This document shows, one piece after another, positions 23,996-34,790 of a stretch of 64,000 bases of DNA (position 1 is the stretch's first letter; each line of letters starts with the position of its first letter). Below the pieces are notes generated by a model, which saw only the letters and a program-made list of their open reading frames with translations, was not told the DNA's origin and searched no databases. Origin of the DNA: Dipteris shenzhenensis (taxonomy: Eukaryota > Polypodiophyta > Polypodiopsida > Gleicheniales); assembly GCA_047967505.1 (NCBI GenBank), contig CM106541.1, one strand, 5' to 3'. Both the position numbers and the translations under genes were made by a program.

Positions 23996-25660
23996 ATGGC
24001 GTCCTCTTGCATGTCTGAAAAGGAGTTTTTCAGCATTAAAAAGTTTGATGGGACAAACTTTTCTTTGTGGAAAGAATAGATAAGGGATGTGCTTATTCAA
24101 AAGAAGCACATTAAACTCTTGGCAAGGATTGAAGCTAGGCCTACAAAAGCAGAATAAACCCTTGGCAAGGATTGAAGCTAAGCCTACAATTATGTTTGAA
24201 GATGATTGGAATGAGTTCAATGCAATAGCAAAGTCTACTGTTAGACTTCATCTTGCAAAGTCAGTTTATTTCTTTGTAGTAAATGAGAAGACTATGAAAG
24301 ATTTATGGAAGAAACTATGTGCTACTTATGAGAAGGAAACAGTCTCTAATAAAGTTGACCTCATGAAGAGGTTATTTGAGCTGCAGATGAAGGAAGGGGT
24401 CTCCATTTCTTCTCACTTGAATAAATTCAATATTATTTTCAGCCACTTCAGGCTTAAAAGATGAATTTTGATGCGGAGACTAAGGCAATATTCCTCTTGT
24501 GTTCAATGCCATCCTCATGGGATACCTTCCGTATAGCTATCAGTAACTTTGCACCTGGTGGAGTACTGAAGTTTGATGATGTTGTGGGTAGCTTGTTGTC
24601 TAAGGAGATTAGTCAAAAGTCTATGGATGGCAACAAGCAGGATGCAGCCTTAAATGGGCAAAGGGGTAGATCACAGTTCAAGGGGAAGTCCCAGGAAAGA
24701 GGGAAGTCTTATAGCAAATCCAAGGCACCGAGCATTGAGTGTTACTATTGTGGCAAGAAGGGCCACAAGAAAAAGTATTGCTACAAGTTGAAAAGAGAGC
24801 AAAAGGATAATAAAAAGAATGCATATTGGGGTCCAAATAATAAGGAAGAGAGTCCAACAGAGGATAAAGGAAAAATGAAGATCAAGGAGATCAATGCATT
24901 CATCACTGATAATAGTGACAATGACATTCTCTTCATGTCTAGTCTACCTGCAGACTTGCTTACCACTTCAGATGATGCATACTCCCAGGATTGGATTTTG
25001 GAATATGGTGCTTCATTCCATGTTACTCCCCATAGGGAATGGTTCTCCACTTATGACAGTGGAAGGAGAGGTTGTGTGCTTCTTGGAAATAACTATGCAT
25101 GTGACATAGTGGGAGCAGGTGACATAAAGTTTTAATTTTGCAAATGGGTCTACATTTGTTTTGAAAAATGTGAGACATGTGCCTAAGCTGACCAAGAGTC
25201 TCATTTCAGTGGGTCAGCTAGATGATGCTAGTTTTCAAACCACCTTTGGCTTTCAGAGATGGAAAATTCAGAAGGGCTCTATGGTTTTGGAAAGAGGTGC
25301 CAAGTGTGAGACATTGTATCCCTTACATGCATCAGGGGTGTCTGATCATGTTGTTGCAATAACCAAGTGGCCAAGTACTTCTTTGTGGCATTGCCGGTTT
25401 GGGCACATGAGCCAGAATGGAATGAAACTCTTATGCCGTTTGGGTTATATACTGCATTTGAGTTTTTCTGACTTTGAATTTTGTGAGCATTGTCTCTATG
25501 GGAAGCAAACTAAATTTGCCCATAAAAGAAGGGGAAAGAAAGAGATTAAAAAGCTTGATTTGGTGCATTTAGACGGTCCCATGCCTACACGATCATTAGG
25601 CATGGCTGAATACTATGTGACATTCATTGATGATGCAACTAGGAAAGTGTGGGCTTATTC
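23996..25660 (+). pseudogene. Copia gag, protease and integrase N-part
   Basis: Gag starts at the ATG at 23996 (MASSCMSEKEFFSIKKFDG) but meets a stop after about 25 codons. A 45-50-bp tandem duplication (CTTGGCAAGGATTGAAGCTA at about 24119 and 24162) adds further disruption. The UBN2-type Gag core follows, and a single knuckle CYYCGKKGHKKKYC lies near 24740. In the protease, the active-site DSGAS is changed to EYGAS (about 25005), removing the catalytic Asp. After a frameshift at 25135 come the GAG-pre-integrase region (LWHCRFGHMSQNGM) and the integrase start with its first catalytic Asp (LVHLDGPM). The frame is cut at 25660 by the nested element. Confidence 0.9.
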
Positions 25661-25955
25661 TGATGTGTGTGTGTGTGGACAAATTGATGTGTGTGTGTGT
25701 GTGTGCCTATGGGCTTGGAGTCCTATGCAAGGAGTGTGTGAGTGCAGGTGTGCTAGAAGGTTCTAGTGACTTGGCAGTTAGGTACATAAGGTTGGTGTGA
25801 TGTGTGAGTGATCATAGGAGGTGACTGATTGAGATAATCGTGGAGATGATTGTGGATCTGGGATCTACCAACATGGAGGCAGTTGCCTATATATGTAACC
25901 ATTCATGAATAAAGATTTGTTCATTGTGCCTCATTGCTTTCTCTATGAACCAACA
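25661..25955 (+). repeat. 5' LTR of nested element, with 24-bp extension
   Basis: It ends CCAACA like the 3' LTR. Its first 24 bases (25661-25684) are an extra partial LTR start, TGATGTGTGTG, followed by GGACAAAT. The core 25685-25955 (271 bp) aligns with the 269-bp 3' LTR. GTATCC-like promoter signals were not identified; AATAAAG near 25910 could be a polyadenylation signal. Confidence 0.92.
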
Positions 25956-25956
25956 T

Positions 25957-25968
25957 GTGGTGTCAGAG
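25957..25968 (+). other. Variant primer-binding site
   Basis: TGTGGTGTCAGAGC directly follows the LTR. TGGTGTCAGAGC differs by one base from the usual initiator-methionine-tRNA site TGGTATCAGAGC. The sister element at 4637 keeps the standard form. Confidence 0.8.
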
Positions 25969-26937
25969 CTTGCTGAGAATCCTAGTGCCTAGAAAGAGAA
26001 TCCACAAGATGCTTTGAAGATTCCCTCTAGATTCTCTCTTCTTCCCCAAATGGAGTTTTCTTCCACCTTCCTCCCATGAATTGCCTTAAGCTTATTCTCC
26101 TCCTACAAGCCACCATTGCTTCAGCCCTTTTAGCTATAGATTCCCCTAGTTGGGGCACACTTCCACTTGAGAGGAATTGAAGGAATTTTGCATCTACAGC
26201 CTGTGCTGAGACTCGCACCATCTCGTGCCATTTCTATTAATTCAGCTTGTTGGAGCCTCCATTCCAAAAATGGTCTATGCTGCGCTTAGGCAACTCTATG
26301 GGCTACCTGCTGGTGAAGCTTGAGGGCAAATGGTTAAGGGAATGAGGAGAAACTAAAGAAAAACCAGTCGGGTTTTGAAGAAGACATGGTTTTTGGAGGT
26401 GGAGAAGATGCTGCTGCCCCTAGTGGTGTGATGCTTCATTTGGTCTGAGACTTGCATTGATTCTTCTACTTCCAAGTACCTTTGATTACATAGCAAATGC
26501 CCTCTTCTTGATGCTATGTGGAGTGAGGTAGCAATCCTCCAAAGTTCCTCTATTTTCTACAAGCATTTCTAGACTATTTTTGAAGTTTGATGCTACACTA
26601 AATGCTAAGTTGATGCTTGAGGAGTTAAAATTCAAATCAGAGATTCAAAGATTCTTTTTTTAGTTCAGAGGATTTTATTTGGAGCTCAGTTTATTGTGAT
26701 TTCTTGACAACATGCCAAGCTCTCAATCTTCTTCAAATGCCAAGAAGACTACAAGGACAAAGTACAAGGTAAAGAAGACCCCAATTAAGAGGTTGTGGGA
26801 GAAGCCAATTGGTTATGCATATGCCAAACAATCTTGCAATTTGCATCTATATGGTGAAGGTGATTTCTTTGCTCAGAAAGATTGATCTTTTGTAAAGGGA
26901 TTAGACACTGCCATTAAATTGGTAAGACCTTCCCAAA

Positions 26938-27648
26938 TGGCCTCCAAACTCAAAATAGATAAGTTTGAAGGAGAGGGGTTTCACACTTGGCAAACCAAAC
27001 TGAAATTTATTCTCATGAAAAAGGGAATATGGAAGGTGGATAATGGAAAAGAAACTAAGCCTACAACTAGAGAAGGAGAAGCTTCATGGCTTCTTAAAGA
27101 TGAAAAAAGCACTAGCCATAATTGCTCTTGGTTTGAGTGACTCTTTTATCCACCACATTGATGGATGTGAGACTTCTCATGCTGCATGGACTCATCTTGA
27201 GCATGTTTTTGGAGCATAGGGGAGATGCTCTAAGTTTAGCTTGCTTATCAAGTTCTTTGATTTAAAATTGGATAGAGGAGAATCCATCTCTTCACATCTA
27301 AATTCAATGAAGAGCATTATTACACAGTTATCTGGCATCAAGTTTGATCTTAATGAAGATATTGTAATTGCCATCTTACTTAGAAGTCTAAGTAAAGAAT
27401 ATGGCACTATTGTAACCACACTCACCAATATACCAGAGATAAGTCTGGTGGCAATCGAAGCATCCCTCTTGGAAGAGGAAAGGAAGGTCAAACAAAGAAG
27501 TGACTTCAAAGAAGGGGCATATTTGGCCAAAAGCAACTTCAAGGGAAAGAGCAAAATGAAGTGCAACTTTTGTGGCAAACCTGGACACTTTGAAAAGGAA
27601 TGCTATGCAAAGAAGAGATGTTCAGCCAACCTTGTTGAAGAAGCATAG
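26938..27648 (+). pseudogene. Gag of nested element, broken
   Basis: Gag begins at about 26938 (MASKLKIDKFEGEGFHTWQ), very close to the start of the Gag at 5493. A frameshift near 27105 and a stop near 27220 break it. The second open part (27241-27648) carries ILLRSLSKEYGTIV and one zinc knuckle, CNFCGKPGHFEKEC. It ends at a stop at 27646-27648, with no pol downstream. The sister element has two knuckles; the second is replaced here by a short Cys/Lys stretch. It is non-functional as it stands. Confidence 0.85.
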
Positions 27649-28018
27649 ACTGAAGAAGAAGAAGAACCAAAGAATGTCAAAGCTCTCACTGCTTACAACA
27701 CCCAAGTTAATTCTAACAAGGGTGAGGATCCATATGTTTTCTAAGTTATGTGTGTATGAGGTCAATAATGGTTCTCTGCCATGGATAGTCCATCCTTAAA
27801 TGATTGTTAGTCTTTTAAGATTTTTCCTTGTTGGACTCATGGGGCTTTTCATACATAGTCAGTGTCTATCTCCCAGTTGTAAACCAAGAATCCTAAGAGT
27901 GAGTCATAGGTTGGGGCCATGTGTGTTGCCACATGATGGTTGGCAAGCCATGGAGCATCCCATGTACTACTGCTGAGGGATGAGGTCATCAATTTGTGGG
28001 GGGGAATGAAGGGCAAAT

Positions 28019-28287
28019 TGATGTGTGTGTGTGTGCACCTATGGGCTTGGAGTCCTATGCAAGGAGTGTGTGAGTGTTGGTGTGCTAGAAGGTTCTAGTG
28101 ACTTGGCAGTTAGGTATGTCAGGTTGGTGTGATGTGTGAGTGATCATAGGAGGTGACTAATTGAGATAATCATGGAGATGATTGTGGATCTGGGATCTAC
28201 CAACATGGAGGCAGTTGCCTATATATGTAACCACTCATGAATAAAGATTTGTTCATTGTGCCTCATTGCTTTCTCTATGAACCAACA
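28019..28287 (+). repeat. 3' LTR of nested element
   Basis: It starts TGATGTGTG after a polypurine-like GGGGGGGAATGAAGGGCAAA and ends CCAACA before target duplication TATTC. It is the 269-bp counterpart of 25685-25955. Confidence 0.95.
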
Positions 28288-30710
28288 TATTCTATAGCTC
28301 AGAAGAGCACTGTGTTCCAAGTATTTCAAAAATGGCTGGCTTTGGTTGAAAATCAATCAAGTAGAATGCTTAAATGCCTATGGACTGACAATGGTGGAGA
28401 GTATCTCTCTCATGACTTTCACCATTTCTGTGATACACATGGGATCAACAAGGAGCTCACATCCCCTCATATTCCAAAGCAAAATCCAATTGCAGAGAAG
28501 ATGAAGTGCACCATTCAAGAAAGGTTGCAATGTATGCTTTCCAATGCAAGTCTTTCTACTGGTTTTTGGGCTGAGGCAATGAAGACTGCAATGCATGTGT
28601 TCAATAGGTCACCTAGTAAGAGTTTGGGTGGTGGTATTCCTGAAAAGGCATGGAGTGGCAAGAATCACTCTTACTCTCATTTGAGTATATTTGGGGGTGA
28701 GGCATATGCACATGTGCCAAAAGAGCTTTGGAAGAAGCTAGATCCTAAGTCTAGGAAATGCATCTTTCTAGGTTATGGTGGAGAGATGGGCTATTGTCTC
28801 TAGGATCCAGAAGCAAAGAAGATCATACAAAGCCATGATGTGGTATTCAATGAGAAGAGGATGCATAAGGCACCCATGAGGGATGTGGAAATGAGGAGAA
28901 TTTAGTGAATCCACCCACATATGTTGATAGCCAACAAGCTGTCCATGCACCGAATCTGTAGGAAATGGTGCCACTAGGTACTCCCACACGTACACAATCA
29001 AGGGCAGATGATGGATCATCTATTGGTGGAAATGATGAGCCAAATGTTGCTGATATGTAGGTGGGACAAAAAGCTGAAATGCCCTTGAGAAGATCATCTA
29101 GAGTGTCTAGACCGCCTGAGAGATTTGTTCCACGGGCAGACTATGTGATGCTTACTGATTGTGGGGAGCCTTCTTGCTACATAAAGGCTATGATGCACGA
29201 GGATAAGCACAAGTGGGAGTGTGCTATGCAATCAGAGATGAATTCACTCATAAAAAATAAGACTTGGGACTTTGTTTCTTTGCCACATGGAAAGAAAGCA
29301 TTGCCATGTAAATGGGTCTACAAGATGAAGGTCACAAGTGATGATGTGTCTAAGTACAAGGCACATTTGGTTGCTAAAGCATTCAAGCAAGAGAAGGGTG
29401 TGGACTTTGATGATATCTTCTCTGCGGTTGTGAAGATGAGTACACTTAGATGCGTACTTAGACTTGTGGCAACAAAGGATATGGAGCTTATGCAGATGGA
29501 TGTCAAGACAACTTTCTTGCACAGGGATTTGCATGAGGAAATTTACATGGCACTGTTGGAAGGCTTTGAAGAAAAGGGTAAGAAAATTTGGTTTGCAAGC
29601 TGAAAAAGAGTCTCTATGGCCTTAAGCAAGACCTAGAGAATGGTATCATAATTTTGATGCTTTCATTTCATCCCAAGGTTTCAGAAGAAGTAAGGTTGAT
29701 CACTGCCTCTACACTAAAAGGGCTAAGGATAATAGCGTGATACTCTTGGAACTTTATGTGGATGATATGCTCTTGGCTAGCAAGAACACTTATGAGCTAG
29801 ATGCATTGAAGGCCAATTTACATGAGGCCTTTGACATGAAGGATTTGGGTCCTGGAAGTCATATACTTGGTATGCGCATCACACGTGACTGGAGTAGGAA
29901 AGTCCTTTGGCTTTCATAGAAGGAATATGTTACAAAAGTGTTGCAGCGTTTCAATATGGAGGGGGGGTAGGCAGTAAGTAGTCCATTGCCTCCATATGTG
30001 AAACTGAGCCAGGCAGATAGTCCCAAATTAGATGACGAGAAGGCCATGGTGGCCAAGGTTCCTTATGCATCAGAGGTTGGGAGTCTTATGTATGCTATGA
30101 TAGCTACTAGACCAAACATTGAATTTGCAGTGGGAGTTGTAAGCCGATACATGGCTAATCCAAGAAAGAGGAATTGGGAGGCAGTTAAGTGCATCATGAG
30201 GTACATGAAGGGTACCAAGGAGATGTGCATCTACTTTAGAAAAGGAGATATGCATGTACTTGGGTACATAGATTCAGACTATGAGGGCATGTGGATAGGA
30301 GATCCACTTTTGGTTATGTGTTCACCTTTTTGGGTGGTACAATGTCATGGATGTCTCATGCATAAAAGTGTGTTGCTTTGTCTACTAGAGAGGCCGAGTA
30401 TGTTGCAGCCATAGAGGGTTGCAAGGAGGCTATATGGCTTGATCGGCTAGTGGAAGATTTGGGGATCCATACAGGTGTACCAACATTGCATAGTGATTCC
30501 ATGAGTGCTTTTTTGCTAGCACGGAATCTGGTCTTTCATGCAAAGACCAAACACATTGAGGTCAGATACCATTTCATCAAGGAGGTGCTTGAGGACAAGT
30601 GCATAGGGCTTGTCAAGGTTCATACAGATGATAACCTTGTAGATATGCTGACAAAGAGTCTACCTAGTCAATGGTTTGAGTATTGTTGTGTATTGATGGG
30701 CATTGGGTAG
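28288..30710 (+). pseudogene. Copia integrase C-part, reverse transcriptase and RNase H
   Basis: The integrase continues with FQVFQKWLALV, the second catalytic Asp in LWTDNGGEY and the Glu region PIAEKMK, then FGGEAYAHVP and FLGYG. A stop follows at 28801. The reverse transcriptase (29061-29900) has LPCKWVYKMK, MQMDVKTTFLHRDL (the family has KTAFLNGDL) and the active site YVDDMLLA at about 29755. Frameshifts occur near 29600 and 30290. The RNase H / C-terminal part (29986-30710) has ATRPNIEFAVGVVSRYM, STREAEYVA and NLVDMLTKSLP and ends at 30710. All domains are recognisable, but several stops and frameshifts make it non-functional. Confidence 0.92.
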
Positions 30711-30752
30711 TATGTCCACTAGTTGTTCTCCCTTTAAGGCACATTGGGAGGT

Positions 30753-30938
30753 TGTGGGGGTTAAAGACCATTGTGCCTTAACCCCGGTTATGTACAATAC
30801 TCAAACACGGATATATATATATATATGGATGACATAGAAGATTAGGGTATTTGGCACCCACCAAAACTTGTGTGGCTCTCTTTTGTCTCTCCCTCCCTAT
30901 CACCTTCTTCCATTCTACTTCATTGTTAAAATCTCTCA
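30753..30938 (+). repeat. 3' LTR of Copia element
   Basis: The counterpart of 22788-22948: same start TGTGGGGGTTAAA and same end ATCTCTCA. It is 25 bp longer because of a longer TA run near 30812 and an extra CTCCCTCCCTATCACC-like stretch near 30890. The preceding purine-rich CATTGGGAGGT may be the polypurine tract. Confidence 0.9.
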
Positions 30939-31149
30939 AGATATGCCTTGGAATTATATCCCAGGGAAGCTGATGGTGATTGTTGCAGTAAGGGTAGGAG
31001 TCCAGCTACTACTAGAAGAGGAGGACTTCCCATCAAGCACTCATATAGAAGTATCACATCAGGCTTTAACCGTATGAGATTTGCATGTGCTGAGAGACAG
31101 AACACATTTCTCTCATCCTCATCCATCTACTAGCATAGATACTGGAGAG

Positions 31150-34100
31150 TCTTTGTGCTTCCTTGAGGGACTCCTAGTTGCCCATGCATTCTTGCACTGC
31201 TATGCATAGGCTTGGTATGACAAATGGGACCACTGCATCAAGGCCATACACCAATTGAAATGGCATAAATCTTGTACTGGACTTTAGTGTGGTTTGAGAT
31301 GCCCATAAGGCTGCATTAAGCTTTTTTGGCCCAGTCAGATATCTTGGGCTCCAGTATTTTGGTGAGGACAATGCAAAGTACTTTGTTGGTGGACTCGGCT
31401 TATGCATTGCCTTGGGAATAGTAGGGTGTGCTTTTTCTATGGATAACCATAAAGCTAGACAAAAGTTCTTAGATTACCTCATTGACAAAATGTGTGCCTC
31501 TATCTGACACAATTTCAATGGGGCATCCAAATCATGTAATCATATTTTCAGACAAGAACTTTGCTATGCTTCTGGCATCTTCCTTTCTCACTGCTTTAGC
31601 TTCAGCCCACTTTGTGAAGTAGTCTATGGCCACAATGATGTAGCATGCTTGTGTTCCCTTTGTGGCTGGATGTATGGGTACCACGAAATCAATCCCCCAT
31701 TTTTCAAATTGTTGCTAAGCAGTAAATGTTGGTAGGGGTTGAAATCCTTGTGTTGGGGTTCGATTGTTCTTTGGCATACATCACATTGGACATAGTCATA
31801 AGCATCTGCACAAACGGTTGGCCACCAATATCCTGATAAGATTTTCTTGCTTGAGCTTCCCCTGCAAAGTGCCCTCTTGCTATGCCTTCATGAATTTCTC
31901 TTATGATTGGCATGATTTCATGCGGCATAACACATCTTCTAAGAAATCACAATAAAGCTAATTGTGTACTTGTAGAGATGACATCTTACAACATACATTG
32001 AGGTCAACTGGTCATTGATCTGCCATGCATACTCAAAAAGGTGATGGTCTGTAGGACTTAAACTTCAATATTTGAGGAATTTCTTTAGAAATAAGATTCA
32101 CTACAGAACCACCATCCGCTATATATTTTGTTTCCTAACCTTGGTAGTGATTACTAGCACTTCTTCATCAACTTTTGGAGTATCAACTACAGCTATAGTG
32201 GGTAAGGACTGGACCTCTTTTGGTTGCTCGGATGATTCCTTGATCTACTGGGCAAAGAAATCCCGACGGTAAAAAGCTATTCATAGTAACTCGGCGAATG
32301 TCAGACTAACTTGCATATTCTTAAATATTTTCCATGCTTGAGCTAGCTCTGTGCTAGGTTCTTATGGAGCACTCAGTTCTATTGCACTTGCCTTAGATGT
32401 TGAAGATTCCCCTCGCTTGGTAACAGACTACTAAGCCTCCACTGTTGGAGCTTTCCATTTTAATTCCCTTGCAACTCCCTTTGAGCCTTCCAATTAATGT
32501 CTTTACGTAAAGATATGTGTCTTCAATTATTGCTATTGATCCTTTCAACCTAGTAGCCACTTGGGCATCAATTGCATCTAGCAGCTCGGCTACAATTGCT
32601 CAGCATTCTGGATCTGCTTCTTTTCGTTCCATGTTAGTCTTGAGAAACTTCAAATGTTCATCCCATATTGGACTGTCTGAATGCAGATGCTTTTCTCCAC
32701 AACAAAAGCACTTGATCTTAGATGGATTGCTTTTCTCCTTACCATTCTTTTCTTTGTCCTTCTTCCCAAGATGTGGTGGAGTCACCTCTTGGTGACAGAG
32801 CATCGGTCACCACTTTGTTTGCTACCACTTGGTGGTTTTTACCATTGAATCAACAATATGATTCATCATGCCCAAACTTGGTGCAGGTCTTGCAATACTT
32901 AGTTTTGCATTCCTCTTCAACGTGTCCACCCCTAGAACACGTGTTACACCATTTCTCATTACTGCTTGGCTTCCCTCAAATGCCCAATTCTTTTAAGGCC
33001 TTCTTCAACTCTGTTTTGAGCTTGTCTTTCTTTGCTGGGGTCTCCTCGGTGTCACTGTCAACATGTTTCTTCTTTGCCTTACTCTTTGAGCCTTCACTCT
33101 TCTCCAAAGCAACAGATCGGTCTAATAGTTCTTCATAGGCTTTAGTCGGCGGATTGACTATCTCTGGCTTGTGCAAGTCTACTTGGGGGCAACCTGTGAT
33201 CAACCACGCCCACCTTGACTTGTCTTGTGGGACCGTGCTTAACTGATAAGAGCTTGCATCCTAAGTACAAAGTATTGGATGGACTCCGCCTTGTTCTGCT
33301 TCAATGCAATTAGATTTATCCGAACATCTTCTTCATTGATGTTGTGCCTAAACCTCCACAAGAATGCTTCGAACATTGTATACCAATCCGGGAAATATCC
33401 AATTGGAAACTAATTGAACCATCTCTGGGAATTTTTTATTAAGGTACATGGAAAATATCCATATACTCCTCCTTTGTTGTGGCACCATTGATGTGATAGA
33501 CTTACAAGAAAATTTGCAAGTGACTGTATGGATCTTCATCATTAATGCCTTTAAAATTTTGAAAATTTACCTTGATGTTGGTGTTGGACTTGGACTTTTC
33601 TACTCCATAATGCGAGTAGGCAGGTCTTTTACTTGAAAGGACCAAGTCACTAGCCTTCCACTTGTCATATCGGCCTTCATGCGTATGAGGCCACACTTGA
33701 CTCTCCCACAGTTATTTGGTACTATCTTTAGGCCTCAGAGGTACAGTTTGACATACGTCTGTAAGTCGAGTAGGATTTCTATCCATTATGAGAGGAACTC
33801 GGGCAAATTGCCTTAGTTGCTCCTCACCTCGGATCTTTGGTGGCATCTCTCTCCACCATCAGAAGCACACCACTCTTCCCATTGGCTGTTTCTTTGATCA
33901 TCTACTATAGCTGGTCTTCTACCTTCATATCTTTCTCGATGAAATTCCTCTGGAGTGATAGTTGAGTAATGTTAAAGACATTCTCTGAGTTGCTATTCTT
34001 ATTTATTTTGATGTTCCACTGAGGAAATGGCCATCCACTCAAAATCTGAACTCTTTGTATAGATGAATGCTTGGACTCCACTTGCCATGATGGACCTTCA

Positions 34101-34300
34101 TTCACGAATCTTCTCGGATGCCTCCTATTGGATAGTTGTTGTTTATGCCAGCATCCTTCGAGTGTTGAACTCCGATTTTGAGACCACTCCAGTTCTTAAG
34201 GAGGATGTGACCAATTCCTTTGGCTTCGGAACTCTTCATGCCTGGTCGTGTATCTTTTGTTCTTTCCAAGCGTGTGTCAGCCATCAACTAAGGTAGAAAG
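31150..34300 (-). pseudogene. Ty3/gypsy remnant: gag, protease, integrase; reverse transcriptase deleted
   Basis: Read downward from 34287, a Gag-like start (MMADTRLERTKDTRPGMK) is followed by broken Gag frames and a Lys/Glu-rich segment (32976-33203). Cysteine-histidine knuckles follow near 32880-32960, and another, CFCCGEKHLHSD, lies near 32690. A protease-like stretch occupies 32070-32280. The integrase comes next: HHCC-type region 31704-31928 (HEGIARGHFAGEA), catalytic core 31410-31700 (VAIDYFTKWAEAKAV), and C-terminal region 31174-31407 (SSTRFMPFQLVYGLDAVVPF). Reverse transcriptase and RNase H, which should lie between protease and integrase, are absent. LTRs were not identified. Confidence 0.82.
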
Positions 34301-34790
34301 TATCTGAGTAGCAATCTGAATATTTTGTGCATCCCACACACCGATCTTTAAACACACCCACTAAGTCTAAAGTAAAGGGAGCAAGCAATTAATGAAGGAA
34401 TGTATGCTAAGGACTCTAAAATCTAGGGAGCGATCGATGAATGAATGAATGCCAAGGTCAAACAAGGGATGTGATGATATTGGGTTTGATTTGTGACCAT
34501 CTTTGTCAATGGCATCTAGTCTTTTCCTTAGTCTAACGGTGGCCTACACATCCTTTTTTTTTTTTAAAGTATATACATATTTTTACATGGAGAGATTCTC
34601 ATTACACATTTACTGATAATGTCTGTTGAAAAAAGGGCCTATCTAGCCACTGTCTTGTGTTTCAAGAACTTATTAAAATATATCAGGACCAAATGACCCA
34701 CTTGGAATTCTCTACATCTGAGATTCCGGTCATGCCATGCCCTTTTCCTATTTTGCCACATTTCTTGAGCAAAGAAGGCCTCCTAACGGT
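34301..34790. other. Junction between two Gypsy remnants
   Basis: It contains a 13-T run near 34554-34566 and AT-rich text. Any LTRs of the two neighbouring Gypsy remnants should lie here, but I could not match any ends. Confidence 0.35.

Larger units (their letters stand above)
25661..28287 (+). mobile_element. Nested gag-only LTR retrotransposon (TR-GAG-like)
   Basis: A complete 2.6-kb element inserted in the Copia integrase. It has a 5' LTR 25661-25955, a primer-binding site, a leader, one gag frame, a polypurine tract (about 27996-28018) and a 3' LTR 28019-28287. Target-site duplication TATTC is exact (25656-25660 and 28288-28292), and the interrupted integrase reading continues directly after it. 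There is no pol sequence. Core LTRs differ by about ten substitutions over some 265 bp by eye, so it is younger than its host element. It resembles the plus-strand gag-only element at 4349. Confidence 0.95.
22788..30938 (+). mobile_element. Ty1/copia retrotransposon with both LTRs, split by a nested element
   Basis: A full-length but dead Copia element: 5' LTR 22788-22948, primer-binding-site-like TAGTATCAAAG at 22951, leader, gag from 23996, protease, integrase, reverse transcriptase and RNase H ending at 30710, then 3' LTR 30753-30938. The domain order gag-PR-IN-RT-RH is that of Ty1/copia. Flanking bases GGATA (22783-22787) and AGATA (30939-30943) look like a target-site duplication with one change. 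The two LTRs differ at roughly one base in eleven by eye, plus indels, so the insertion is old. A 2.6-kb gag-only element sits inside the integrase. Confidence 0.92.

Noticed and set aside
29244-29534. Minus-strand 96-codon frame rich in His and Cys
   Set aside because: Antisense of the Copia reverse transcriptase, which is clearly on the plus strand.
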